From positions 1 through 32,272 of the forward strand of contig JAKSBN010000368.1 in the NCBI GenBank assembly GCA_022361175.1: 32,272 nt of DNA. The letters are read 5' to 3'. Every line of letters starts with the position of its first letter. Within the stretch, counting starts at the first letter, position 1. Shown one piece after another: positions 8,444 through 16,616 of this stretch. Under the pieces are notes generated by a model. That model was not told the DNA's origin. It searched no databases and saw nothing but the letters and a program-made list of their open reading frames with translations. A program made the position numbers and the translations under genes. The stretch is from Pseudomonadota bacterium. GTDB lineage: Bacteria > Myxococcota_A > UBA9160 > UBA4427.

Positions 8444-10379
8444 AGCGATCGCGCGGCACGGGCCGTCCGTCGGGCCCCACCACCGCGAACAGCAGGTGGT
8501 CGGGGGAGCGCGGCCGGAAGTAGGAAACCGCCACCGGAATCACGCCCGCCGCCAGCTCGCGTTCGGCCATCTGCACCTGCTGCGGCAGTCCGTTGCGGAT
8601 CCGAATCGCCGGGACGCCACCGATCCGCAGCACCGCGTCGCCCGCCGCCGCCAGGTGGAAGCGGTAGCGGCCGGCGGCTTCGACGCGCAGGAAGCTCCGG
8701 TAGTGGCGGTGGGCCGGCGCCTCCGTCCCGCTCGCGGGTGCGGCCGCGGGCCACGGGGCGCCGCGCAGCTCGCCCTCCCGCGAACACGGACCGAACCGGG
8801 CCCAGTCCGTCGGCCGCTGGCCGGGCGGGCCGGGGACGCCATCGACGCAGTCGCTGGCGCCGCGGGTCAAGAGCCAGCCGCGGCGCCCGGCGCCGCGGAG
8901 CGTGAGGGCCTCCGGTTCGGTGGCCGCCACCGCCCGCACCCGGGCGCGCGGGTCACGCGTCCACAAGAGAGGCACCCCGCCGACCCCGTCCCAGACGTAC
9001 ACCAGCCGATCGCGGCTGTCCCCGGGCTCGATCGGACCGCGCGCGAACAGCACCGGCGCCTCGTAGTCCAGGTCGTTGCGGATCACGTCCCAGTAGGGGA
9101 GCGATCCGGACGCGCCGTTCACGGAGACCAGGGCGCGTTCGGGCTGGATCGCGTCCGCCAGCGCGTCGGCGGCCCGGTACACCCCCGCCGCGCCCTCGAT
9201 CACGGTGTGGTAGCCGCGCGCCAGCACGGCGGTCTGGACGAGCTGCGCTGCCGCAATCACTCCCACCACCGCCACCAGCCGCGGACCGCGCACGATCCGC
9301 ACCAGACCGACGGCGGCGACCACCAGCAACGGGGCGTGGGCCGGGAGGAGATACCGCGGTCCGTAGCGCGGGGGGAAGTCGAGCGCGCCGTAGGGCGCGT
9401 AGCCCAGCCAGAAAAGCGCGGCGAGCGCCGTGGCCAGCCCGACGAGCCGCCCTGTCGCCGGCCCCTCCGCCTCGTCCCGCCCCGGCAGCCACGCGAACAG
9501 CGCGAACACCGCCACGGCCGCGAACTGCAGGTACTCGAGCGAGCGCCGGCCCAGCGTGGTCGCCATGGCGAGTGGCTCCAGCTCGGGCCGGTCTCCGGCG
9601 GCGAAGCGCTGGTGTCCGAAGACCAGCGGGTCTCCGGTGGTGGCGGCGTTGTAGGCCGCGTACAGAACCAGCGCCGCCACCAGCGGCGCCAGCGCCATTC
9701 CCCCTTCCGCCAGCGCACGGCGCCACCCCGCGCGGCGCGCGACGAGGATCGCGAACGGCAGCAGGGCCAGGGCGATCAGCAACGCGTCCTGAGGTCGGGT
9801 CAGCACGCAGACGGCCAACGCGCCGGCGCCGACCCAGACGGCGGTGGTTCCCGGCCGCTCTCCCCGCTGCCACAGCGCCGCCACGGCCACCAGCGCCCCC
9901 AGTGCCACGAGCGGGTGCGAGTAGTAGGCGGCCCCGTTGAACAGAAAGAACGCGTTCGTCCCCAGGAGCGCGACGGCGACCCAGGCGGTTCGCGGGCCCG
10001 CCGCGCGCGCTGTGAGCGCACCCACCAGCGCCAGCAGCGCCAGCGCCAGCAGCGGGTTGATCAGAACCCCGAGCCCCACGCTCTCGCCCAGCGCCAGCAC
10101 GGCGGGCCAGCCCGGCGGGTACTTCGAGTACATGCCGTCCGCGCCGCTCACCACGTGCATCGGCGCAAAGCGAACGGCGTCGGGTGCCGGCGGGTTCACC
10201 ACGCGACCCGAGAGGAACGTGCGCGCCTGGTACAGGTAGGCGTACTCGTCGGCCGAGTGCGGAAACGCGGACAGACCCGCAAACGCGACGCCGGCCAGCA
10301 GCGATGCCGCCACCACGGCGGCGATGCCGCATCGGCGTCTTTGGTGTGTCGGGGTTTCCGGCTCCGCCGGCGGTTCCAT
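8352..10379 (-). CDS. GT39-like membrane glycosyltransferase with C-terminal extracytoplasmic domain
   Basis: Membrane protein of 675 residues. After the first transmembrane helix it carries HSADEYAYLYQA (D44, E45), the acidic catalytic loop of ArnT/PMT-like GT39 enzymes, followed by the family phrase SKYPPGWPAVLALG (about 85-98). Multiple hydrophobic segments follow to about residue 400. The last 170 residues are soluble and beta-rich with Gly and Arg (RYRFHLAAAGDAVLRIGG, then IPVAVSYFRP), resembling a small PA14-like carbohydrate-binding domain; that resemblance is only by eye. The gene is convergent with the preceding GT-C gene and overlaps it by 92 bp, and is divergent from the next GT39-like gene with 112 bp between starts. 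Confidence 0.75.
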   Translation of the reverse strand: MEPPAEPETPTHQRRRCGIAAVVAASLLAGVAFAGLSAFPHSADEYAYLYQARTFLSGRVVNPPAPDAVRFAPMHVVSGADGMYSKYPPGWPAVLALGESVGLGVLINPLLALALLALVGALTARAAGPRTAWVAVALLGTNAFFLFNGAAYYSHPLVALGALVAVAALWQRGERPGTTAVWVGAGALAVCVLTRPQDALLIALALLPFAILVARRAGWRRALAEGGMALAPLVAALVLYAAYNAATTGDPLVFGHQRFAAGDRPELEPLAMATTLGRRSLEYLQFAAVAVFALFAWLPGRDEAEGPATGRLVGLATALAALFWLGYAPYGALDFPPRYGPRYLLPAHAPLLVVAAVGLVRIVRGPRLVAVVGVIAAAQLVQTAVLARGYHTVIEGAAGVYRAADALADAIQPERALVSVNGASGSLPYWDVIRNDLDYEAPVLFARGPIEPGDSRDRLVYVWDGVGGVPLLWTRDPRARVRAVAATEPEALTLRGAGRRGWLLTRGASDCVDGVPGPPGQRPTDWARFGPCSREGELRGAPWPAAAPASGTEAPAHRHYRSFLRVEAAGRYRFHLAAAGDAVLRIGGVPAIRIRNGLPQQVQMAERELAAGVIPVAVSYFRPRSPDHLLFAVVGPDGRPVPRDRFRTLVARPLSAAPAAVPETGPPASAPRPRD

Positions 10380-10491
10380 GCTTCGACGTCCTGCGTTGGC
10401 GTTCGGGGGACCCGGACGCGTCGGGCCGGCTCGGCGAGGGGCTCGAAATCGCGTGGTAGACTACCGCGTCGCTGCCAGAGGAGCCTACACC

Positions 10492-12132
10492 TTGTCGGAC
10501 GCCAGCCCGCCCTCCCGGAGCCCTTCGGGCCCGGGTCCCCGTCGTCGCTGGTGGTGGCGGCTCGGTGGCGTCGGGCTCCTCTTCGGCTGGTTCGTCGCCA
10601 TCAACGGCGTCGCCCTCGACTTCGGCTTCCACTGGGACGAAAGCTACCACTCGACGGCGCTGCAACGTTCGCTCGAGTCGGGCCTGCCGTTCCCCCGCGA
10701 CTACCGCTATCCGTCCGTGTCCCACTGGTTGTCGCTGGCGGGCCTCGCGCCGGACGCCGTGGCGGTGCTGGCTCGCGACGACCTGGACGCCGCGGGCGCG
10801 CGGCAAGAGTTGATTCGCCGCGCCGACACGAAGGACTATCGGCTGCGCACCCGGGCCCTATTCCTGTTCGTCTCGGCCCTGGCCATCCCCGCCCTGGCGG
10901 CCGGAATCTTTCTGTGGCGCCGACGCTTCGGCGAGGCGCTGCTGGCGGCCGTGCTCGTCGCGACCTCGTGGGAGGTCGCCTACCACCTGCGTTGGATCGC
11001 CCCGGACGGTCCCATGCTGGCCTTCGCCGCGCTGGCCCTGGCCGCCCAGCTGTGGGCGCTGCGGGCGCCGGAACGGCCCTGGCCGCTCGTTCTGGCGGCA
11101 GTCGCCGCGGGCCTCGCTTGCGGAACCAAGTGGCCCGCCGGACTCCTGGCGCTGCCCATCGGCGTGTGGGTGTGGTTCGGTCCGGGTCCGGAGGACCTGC
11201 GGCTGCGGCTGCTCCGCAGCGTGAAGCTCGGCCTGGTCTTCCTCGGAAGCTACCTCCTCACCACCCCCGCCACCGTGACGGATCTCCCCGGTCTCCTGGG
11301 CGAGATCGAGCAGCAGTCCGACATCTACTCGCGAGGCCACATCGGCCACGGCGTCGTGGGACCCGGCGCCCACCTGCTGCAGGTCTTCGAGTACCTGACC
11401 CTGGTTCTGGCTTCGCCGTACCGGACCTTCTCCCTCTTCTTGTTCGGACTCGCGTGTGTCGGAGCGGTCGCCGTCTTCCGGGAGTCGCGCCGGACGGCCG
11501 CCGTCCTGTTCTCGTTCCCCCTGGCCTACCTGGCCTTCTTCAGCCTCCACGCGGCGGTCATCGTCCGGAACTACCTGGTGCTGGTCCCCGTGTTGGCGCT
11601 GCTGGCCGCGCGCGGAGCCGTTTGCGCCGCCGACTGGACGCGGTCGCGCAGGGGGCCCGCGGCGGCTCGGGCGACGCTCGGCTGCGTCGTGGCGGCCGTC
11701 GTCTGGGACGCCGCGTGGGTGACCGGCACGGCGCTCCAGGTGCGCTGGGGCGACGACGCTCTCTACGTGCGCCAGGCGGCCCAGCACGTGGACGCCCATC
11801 CCGACACGACCTTCGCCGTCTCCAAACGCCTGCGGGCGGCGTTTCGCCGGCTCGACGATCGGGAGCGAAGCAACGTGATCGAGGGGCCCGTCGATGCCGC
11901 CGACGCGGTCGTCGTGCACGTCTCCGACGCCTTCGGCCGCCTGGTGGCGTGCCGGCCCCGCTACAACCTGGTCACGGCCTGGTTCGGCCCCGCCGACGTC
12001 AACTTCAACCTGTATCCTTCCTGGCTGGGTCGCGACCGCATCGTGGTGATGCCCGTCGACCACTTCCCCCGCGAACGGACGCTGCCGCCCGAAGCAGACC
12101 GCTACAACCTGCGACCCGGGGCCCTCCCGTGA
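10492..12132 (+). CDS. GT39-like membrane glycosyltransferase
   Basis: Membrane protein of 546 residues with a proline-rich N-terminal tail, a first transmembrane helix, then the GT39-type acidic loop GFHWDESYHSTALQ (D49, E50), followed by PSVSHWLSLAG and about ten hydrophobic segments. A conserved-looking LACGTKWPAGLLALP lies in a central loop. TTG 10492 is preferred as start: AGAGGAG at 10477-10483 is an excellent ribosome-binding site eight bases upstream. GTG 10453 is an in-frame alternative without such a site, and anything longer would run into the divergent gene. The 3' end overlaps the multicopper oxidase start by four bases (GTGA), so the two genes are co-translated. Confidence 0.75.
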   Translation: MSDASPPSRSPSGPGPRRRWWWRLGGVGLLFGWFVAINGVALDFGFHWDESYHSTALQRSLESGLPFPRDYRYPSVSHWLSLAGLAPDAVAVLARDDLDAAGARQELIRRADTKDYRLRTRALFLFVSALAIPALAAGIFLWRRRFGEALLAAVLVATSWEVAYHLRWIAPDGPMLAFAALALAAQLWALRAPERPWPLVLAAVAAGLACGTKWPAGLLALPIGVWVWFGPGPEDLRLRLLRSVKLGLVFLGSYLLTTPATVTDLPGLLGEIEQQSDIYSRGHIGHGVVGPGAHLLQVFEYLTLVLASPYRTFSLFLFGLACVGAVAVFRESRRTAAVLFSFPLAYLAFFSLHAAVIVRNYLVLVPVLALLAARGAVCAADWTRSRRGPAAARATLGCVVAAVVWDAAWVTGTALQVRWGDDALYVRQAAQHVDAHPDTTFAVSKRLRAAFRRLDDRERSNVIEGPVDAADAVVVHVSDAFGRLVACRPRYNLVTAWFGPADVNFNLYPSWLGRDRIVVMPVDHFPRERTLPPEADRYNLRPGALP

Positions 12133-14189
12133 AGAATCGCCTCGCGCGTCTCCTCCCCTGCATTGCGCTCTTCCTGGCGTTCGCTCCCGACGCCGGGGCG
12201 GCGCTTCGCGAAGCCCATCTCACCATCTCCGAACAACCCCTGACCATCGCCGGCCGGACCACGCGCGCTCTCACCGTCAACGGCGGCGTCCCCGGCCCCA
12301 CGCTCACGTGGACCGTGGGCGACCGGATCCGCATCCACGTGCACAACACGCTCGACGTCACCACCTCCGTCCACTGGCACGGCATCCTGCTGCCCAACCG
12401 CCAGGACGGTGTTCCGGGACTGACGACGCCGCCCATCGCACCGGGGGCCACCCACACCTTCGAGTTCTCCCTGCGCCACAGCGGGACGTACTGGTATCAC
12501 TCCCACACGGGTCTCCAGGAGCAGCGGGGCGTGTACGGCGCGATCGTGATCCACCCCCGAACGCCCGACGTCCAAGCCGATCGGGACTTCGTGCTGGTGC
12601 TGTCGGACTGGACGTCGCGCTCGCCGCACGAAGTTCTGCGCCTTCTGAAACGCGGGAGCCACGCTTTCGCGTTGGAGAAGGGGACCGCGCAGAGCCTCTG
12701 GGGCGCCCTGCGGGCCGGTGCCTTCGGCCACGTGCTGCGGAACTCGCTGCAGCGAATGCCCCCGATGGACGTGTCCGACGTCGCCTACGACGCGTTCCTC
12801 TCGAACGGGCGCCCCGAGGCGGAGGTCGCCGGCCGCCCCGGCGAGCGCTTGCGCGTTCGCATCGTGAACGCGGCCGCGTCGACCTACTTCTACCTCGCGC
12901 TGGCCGACGGGCCGCTGCGCGTCGTCGCCGCCGACGGTCCCGCGGTGGAGCCGATCGAGGTCCCCCGGCTGCTGATGGCCGTGGCCGAGACCTATGACGT
13001 CCTGGTCACGCTCCCCGAGAGCGGCGCCCTCGAACTGCGGGCCACGGCCCAGGACGGATCCGGGAGCACCTCGGTCTGGCTGGGCTCGGGCGAGCGCCGG
13101 GCCGCGGCGCCCGTCCCTCCGCCCGACCTGTATCGGCTCCATGCCGAGGAGCACCACGCCCACGGCGGCGGCTCCGCTCCCGCCCCGCCCCACGGCGCGG
13201 GGGCGCACAGGCCACACGGAACCCCGAGCCCTGCCGCCGCCCGTCCGCCCGCGCCGTATCGGCGGCTCCGGGCGCCCGAGCCGACGGCCCCCGCCGATTC
13301 ATCGCCGCGTCGAGATCTGAGGCTGACGCTCACCGGCGACATGGAGCGCTACACGTGGTCCTTCGACGGCCGAACCCTGTCCGAGGTCGACGTGATCCCG
13401 GTCCGACGCGGAGAAGTGCTGCGCATCGCGCTGGTGAACCGGACGATGATGCACCACCCGATTCACCTGCACGGGCACTTCTTCCGGGTGCTGAAGGGCG
13501 CCGGAGCGCATGCGCCGCTCAAGCACACCGTCGACGTGGCGCCCATGGACACCACCGTCATCGAGTTCCTGGCGGACGCCGACAAGGAGTGGTTCTTCCA
13601 CTGCCACGTGCTCTATCACATGAAGGCGGGGATGGCGCGGATCTTCCGCTACGAGGGCTCCGAGCCCGACGCGGACCTGCGCGACGCGCGCCGTCGGCTG
13701 CTGGCGGACCCCGTGTACCCGTCCGCCGCCGCCACCGCCTCGTCGCACTTCACGGAAGGCGCGCTGGCTCTCAACCGCACGCGCCACGAGCTGCGAACCG
13801 AGTGGGAGATCGGCTGGCAGTCCGTGGACGGCGTCGAGCACGAAGTTCAGCCCCTCTACCGGTACCACTTCGATCGCTTCTACCGGGCCCTGGCGGGCGG
13901 GTCGCTCGAGTCGGAGCGCGACGCGGCCGTCTTCGGCGTGGAGGCGCTGCTTCCCTTCCTCTTCGAGGGCAGGGCCTGGGTCGACACCGACGGGGAGGGG
14001 CGTTTCGCTCTGGCCCGGGAGTGGGCGCTGACGGCCCGGCTGCACGCCGTGGGCGACGTGGAATACGACACCCGCCAGAAGTTCGAGGGCCGCGCGGGGC
14101 TGCGCTGGGAACTGGGCCACTACGCGGCCCTGGCCTTCGACTGGCACTCCGAATTCGGCTTCGGCGGGGGACTTGAGTTGCGGTTCTAG
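12129..14189 (+). CDS. CopA-like multicopper oxidase with C-terminal CopB-like beta-barrel domain
   Basis: Exported oxidase of 686 residues with a Sec signal (about 1-25, cleavage near DAGAA). All four copper-binding motifs are intact: HWH at 82-84, HSH at 124-126, HHPIHLHGH at 442-450 and HCHVLYHMKAGM at 491-502, with M502 as axial ligand of the type 1 site. A His/Pro/Gly-rich linker (about 336-395) probably binds extra copper. From about 545 to the end a different domain follows: alternating hydrophobic strands, a stretch PFLFEGRAWVDTDGEGRF with the P-x-x-FE-x-x-x-x-V pattern I associate with CopB/PcoB, and a C-terminal aromatic LELRF as in outer-membrane barrels. The start GTG overlaps the TGA of the preceding glycosyltransferase gene. 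Likely role: periplasmic Cu(I) oxidation tethered to the outer membrane. Catalysis is well supported; tethering is inference. Confidence 0.9.
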   Translation: MKNRLARLLPCIALFLAFAPDAGAALREAHLTISEQPLTIAGRTTRALTVNGGVPGPTLTWTVGDRIRIHVHNTLDVTTSVHWHGILLPNRQDGVPGLTTPPIAPGATHTFEFSLRHSGTYWYHSHTGLQEQRGVYGAIVIHPRTPDVQADRDFVLVLSDWTSRSPHEVLRLLKRGSHAFALEKGTAQSLWGALRAGAFGHVLRNSLQRMPPMDVSDVAYDAFLSNGRPEAEVAGRPGERLRVRIVNAAASTYFYLALADGPLRVVAADGPAVEPIEVPRLLMAVAETYDVLVTLPESGALELRATAQDGSGSTSVWLGSGERRAAAPVPPPDLYRLHAEEHHAHGGGSAPAPPHGAGAHRPHGTPSPAAARPPAPYRRLRAPEPTAPADSSPRRDLRLTLTGDMERYTWSFDGRTLSEVDVIPVRRGEVLRIALVNRTMMHHPIHLHGHFFRVLKGAGAHAPLKHTVDVAPMDTTVIEFLADADKEWFFHCHVLYHMKAGMARIFRYEGSEPDADLRDARRRLLADPVYPSAAATASSHFTEGALALNRTRHELRTEWEIGWQSVDGVEHEVQPLYRYHFDRFYRALAGGSLESERDAAVFGVEALLPFLFEGRAWVDTDGEGRFALAREWALTARLHAVGDVEYDTRQKFEGRAGLRWELGHYAALAFDWHSEFGFGGGLELRF

Positions 14190-14218
14190 GCGCCCTCGTC
14201 GGCCGTCGGCGCGGGCGG

Positions 14219-14263
14219 TTGACGGCGGAGAGGGATCGATTAATTTACTGACGTGTCAGTAAA
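14219..14263 (+). promoter_or_regulatory. promoter and palindromic operator of the TetR gene, overlapping its start codon
   Basis: A perfect inverted repeat with 9-bp arms TTTACTGAC (14244-14252) and GTCAGTAAA (14255-14263) is separated by two bases, in an AT-rich island unusual for this genome. Upstream, TTGACG (14219-14224) and TAATTT (14241-14246) form a sigma70-like promoter with a 16-bp spacer. That places the transcription start near 14253, the first base of the GTG start codon. TetR proteins bind such palindromes; repression here would block both promoter and start codon. Confidence 0.7.
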
Positions 14264-14870
14264 AGAATCCCGTGCCATCGGTCGCCCCAGCCGGGCTCCC
14301 GAACGGCGCCATCAGATCCTGGACGCCTTCGAGGCGGCGGTGGGCGAGGACGGGCTCCAAGGCGCGTCCCTGGAGTCCACCGCCCGGCGGGCGGGGCTGA
14401 AGCGGCAGCTGGTGCTCCACTACTTCGGCAACCGCCGCGCCCTCGTGGAGGCCGCGGTCGAGCGGATTCTGCAGCACTACCGCGAGCGGGTGGCGGCCAA
14501 GCTCGGCGGCTTCGACGACGCCGAGCGGCTGCCGGCGTTTCTCGATTGGCTCTTCCTGGGCGACTTCTGCGAGCCGCGCATCGACGCCCTCCTGGCGGAG
14601 ATCCACAACGAGAGCCGGCGCGACCCCGCACTGCGGGAGGCGCTACAGCCCGCCTACACCGAGCTGGAGCAGGTCTTGGTGGAGGAGCTCGCCAAGGCGG
14701 TGCCGGAGGCCTCCCTGCGCGCACGCCGCGAGACGGCGTTCCTGGTATTGGCCTTGTGTTTCGGCTCGGGCCACCTGCTGGCCGTCACCTTTCCCCGCGT
14801 TCGTCGCGAAGCCGCGTACGCCCAGGCCCTGGCCGCCGTGCGGTCGCTGGGGCTGGAGGCCGCTCCCTGA
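14253..14870 (+). CDS. TetR/AcrR-family transcriptional regulator
   Basis: Repressor-type regulator of 205 residues. The N-terminal helix-turn-helix is clear: RRHQILDAFEAAVGEDGLQG, then LESTARRAGLKRQLVLHYFGN with the typical YFGNRRALVEA exit. The C-terminal ligand-binding domain gives no ligand clue. A TAA in frame at 14241-14243 leaves no start codon upstream, so GTG 14253 is the first possible start. It has no properly spaced ribosome-binding site: the purine-rich GGAGAGGGA ends 17 bases before it. Together with the promoter position this suggests a leaderless mRNA. The palindrome covering the start codon points to tight autoregulation. A PPOX-type flavoprotein gene follows after 26 bp and is probably co-transcribed. 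The multicopper oxidase gene ends 63 bp upstream. Confidence 0.9.
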   Translation: MSVKESRAIGRPSRAPERRHQILDAFEAAVGEDGLQGASLESTARRAGLKRQLVLHYFGNRRALVEAAVERILQHYRERVAAKLGGFDDAERLPAFLDWLFLGDFCEPRIDALLAEIHNESRRDPALREALQPAYTELEQVLVEELAKAVPEASLRARRETAFLVLALCFGSGHLLAVTFPRVRREAAYAQALAAVRSLGLEAAP

Positions 14871-14896
14871 TTCACCCCCCACCTGGAGGTTCCCCC

Positions 14897-15337
14897 ATGC
14901 CGCTGGCCATGACTCAGACAGAACGCGAAGCCTTCCTCGCCGACGTCCACGTGGGCGTCATCGGCATCGAGGTCAAGGACGGCCCGCCGCTGGCGGTTCC
15001 CATCTGGTACGACTACACGCCCGAGCGCGGGTTGTGGGTCATCACGCAGCAGAACTCGCAAAAGGGTCGCGCCCTGGCGGAGGCGGGGCGCTTCACGCTC
15101 TGCGCGCAGACGGAGAAGCCGCCGGAGTACCGCTACGTGAGCGTCAGCGGTCCGATCGTGGACGTGCGGGAGGCGGACCGGGAGCGGGATTCGCGCCCCA
15201 TGGCGCACCGCTACTTCGGCGCCGAGCTGGGAGACTTGTACGTCAACTCGCAGGACCAGGGCGGCAATCGGGTCTTCACCATGCGGCCCGAGCGCTGGCG
15301 CACCGTGGACTACGGCAAGTTCACCGGGGCGTCGTAG
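14897..15337 (+). CDS. pyridoxamine 5'-phosphate oxidase-fold (PPOX class) protein
   Basis: Small protein of 146 residues with the split-barrel flavin/F420-binding fold. Recognisable are an N-terminal helix (TQTEREAFLADVHVGVIGI), the strand pair PPLAVPIWYDYTPERGLWVIT, a basic turn NSQKGRALAEAGRFTLCAQ that contacts cofactor phosphate in relatives, and the tail VFTMRPERWRTVDYGKF, which is common in PPOX-class proteins. It probably reduces or oxidises a small molecule with FMN or F420. ATG 14897 has GGAGG nearly ideally spaced upstream. It lies 26 bp after the TetR gene, suggesting that it is the regulated enzyme. It converges with the serine hydrolase gene, 24 bp away. Confidence 0.85.
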   Translation: MPLAMTQTEREAFLADVHVGVIGIEVKDGPPLAVPIWYDYTPERGLWVITQQNSQKGRALAEAGRFTLCAQTEKPPEYRYVSVSGPIVDVREADRERDSRPMAHRYFGAELGDLYVNSQDQGGNRVFTMRPERWRTVDYGKFTGAS

Positions 15338-15361
15338 CCGCTCCCACGCTCGCAGCGGCGG

Positions 15362-16522
15362 CTACAGGCTCTCGTACACCGCTGCGATCAGCGCCTCGGC
15401 GCGCGGGTCCAGCAGGATGTGCGGGCCCATGCGGTTCATGACGTAGCCGAAGCCGACCCCCGCATCGGGGTCCGCGAAGCCCAGCGAGCCGCCCGCACCG
15501 GGGTGGCCGAAGCTGTTGGCGTTGGGGCCCAGGGCGGCTCCGGGTCGATCCTGGGTCAGCATGAAGCCGTGGCCGAAGCGGGTCACCAGCTCGAGCACCG
15601 CGTCGGGGCCCACGGCCGTCTCGGTGGCGCAGCGCCTCACCCCCTCCGCGGAGAGCAACTCCGAGTCCCCCAGAGCCAGCTGCCCGTAGATGCGCGCCAG
15701 CGAACGCGCGTCGGCGCTGCCGTTGGCCCCGGGGATCTCGGCACTACGCCACTCCGGGATGTTGACTCCGCGCGCCATCGAAGGCGGATTCATGAAGGCG
15801 CGCGCCACCAGGCTTTCCGGCTGCTTCAAGAGAATCTCGACCAGGTTCGGGCCGTGCACGGTCTCGCCGGGCTCGGGCGGCGTGGGCGTGCCCATCTCGG
15901 CCACCCGGCCGTGGAGCGACTCCGGCAGCCCGATGAAGAAATCGGCCTCGAGGGGCCCGGCGATCTCGTCGCGGAAGAACGTCCCCAGGCTCTTGCCCGC
16001 GATGCGCCGCACGACCTCGCCCACCAACCAGCCGAACGTGACGGCGTGGTAGCCGTGTTGCTCTCCGGGCGTCCACCAGGGCTCCTGTTCGGCCAACGCC
16101 GTCGTCATGGCGTCCCAGTCGTAGAGGGCCTCCCCCGGCAAGAGCTTCGACACGGCGGCCAGGCCGGCCTGATGGCTCAGCAGGTAGCGGACCGGCAGGT
16201 TCTCCTTGCCCGCTTGAGCGAACTCGGGCCAGTAGCGCGCCACCGGGGCGTCGAGGTCGAGCTCTCCCCGCTCGACCAGACGGTGGGCGCAGAGCGCGGT
16301 CATGCCCTTGGTCGTGGAATAGACGTTGACGAGCGTGTCGCGCTGCCAGGGCCGGGTGCGGGCCTGGTCGGCGAAGCCGCCCCACAGATCGACGACGGTG
16401 CGCCCCCCGACCGAGATCGCGACCGCCGCCCCGACCTCACCACGCGTTTCGAACCCGTCGCGAAACGCGTCGCGAACGCCCTCGAAGCGAGCGTCGCACT
16501 CCCCGTGAATCTCCACACCCAT
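15362..16522 (-). CDS. serine hydrolase of the beta-lactamase/EstB esterase family
   Basis: Hydrolase of 386 residues, normal for family VIII esterases. The nucleophile motif SxxK is S69-T-T-K72 in VNVYSTTKGMTA. The second motif is the tyrosine Y158 in GYHAVTFGWLVGEVVRR, and near residue 340 is GHPGAGGSLGFADPDAGVGFGYVMNRM, the region that replaces the KTG box in this family. No signal peptide is visible, so it is probably cytoplasmic. Such enzymes act on short-chain esters rather than beta-lactams. It lies 94 bp downstream of the B12-operon lipoprotein gene on the same strand; I see no strong terminator between them, so read-through is possible. Confidence 0.9.
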   Translation of the reverse strand: MGVEIHGECDARFEGVRDAFRDGFETRGEVGAAVAISVGGRTVVDLWGGFADQARTRPWQRDTLVNVYSTTKGMTALCAHRLVERGELDLDAPVARYWPEFAQAGKENLPVRYLLSHQAGLAAVSKLLPGEALYDWDAMTTALAEQEPWWTPGEQHGYHAVTFGWLVGEVVRRIAGKSLGTFFRDEIAGPLEADFFIGLPESLHGRVAEMGTPTPPEPGETVHGPNLVEILLKQPESLVARAFMNPPSMARGVNIPEWRSAEIPGANGSADARSLARIYGQLALGDSELLSAEGVRRCATETAVGPDAVLELVTRFGHGFMLTQDRPGAALGPNANSFGHPGAGGSLGFADPDAGVGFGYVMNRMGPHILLDPRAEALIAAVYESL

Positions 16523-16616
16523 GCTGACCTCCCGACGTCACCGACCGCGTGCGGCGGGGAGGGTAGCCGGCCCGGAGAAATTCGCGCGCTGCGATCTGGC
16601 CCCGCCCGGCGGGTGC

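Noticed and set aside
8496..12128. Very long plus-strand open frame continuing upstream of the multicopper oxidase
   Set aside because: It lies opposite the GT39-like gene and across another gene; the translation is low-complexity Arg/Gly/Ala, and the signal peptide begins at 12129.
16601..16613. Palindrome CCCGC/GCGGG just after the second lipoprotein gene as terminator
   Set aside because: The stem is only five pairs and no T-run follows; such short GC palindromes are expected by chance here.
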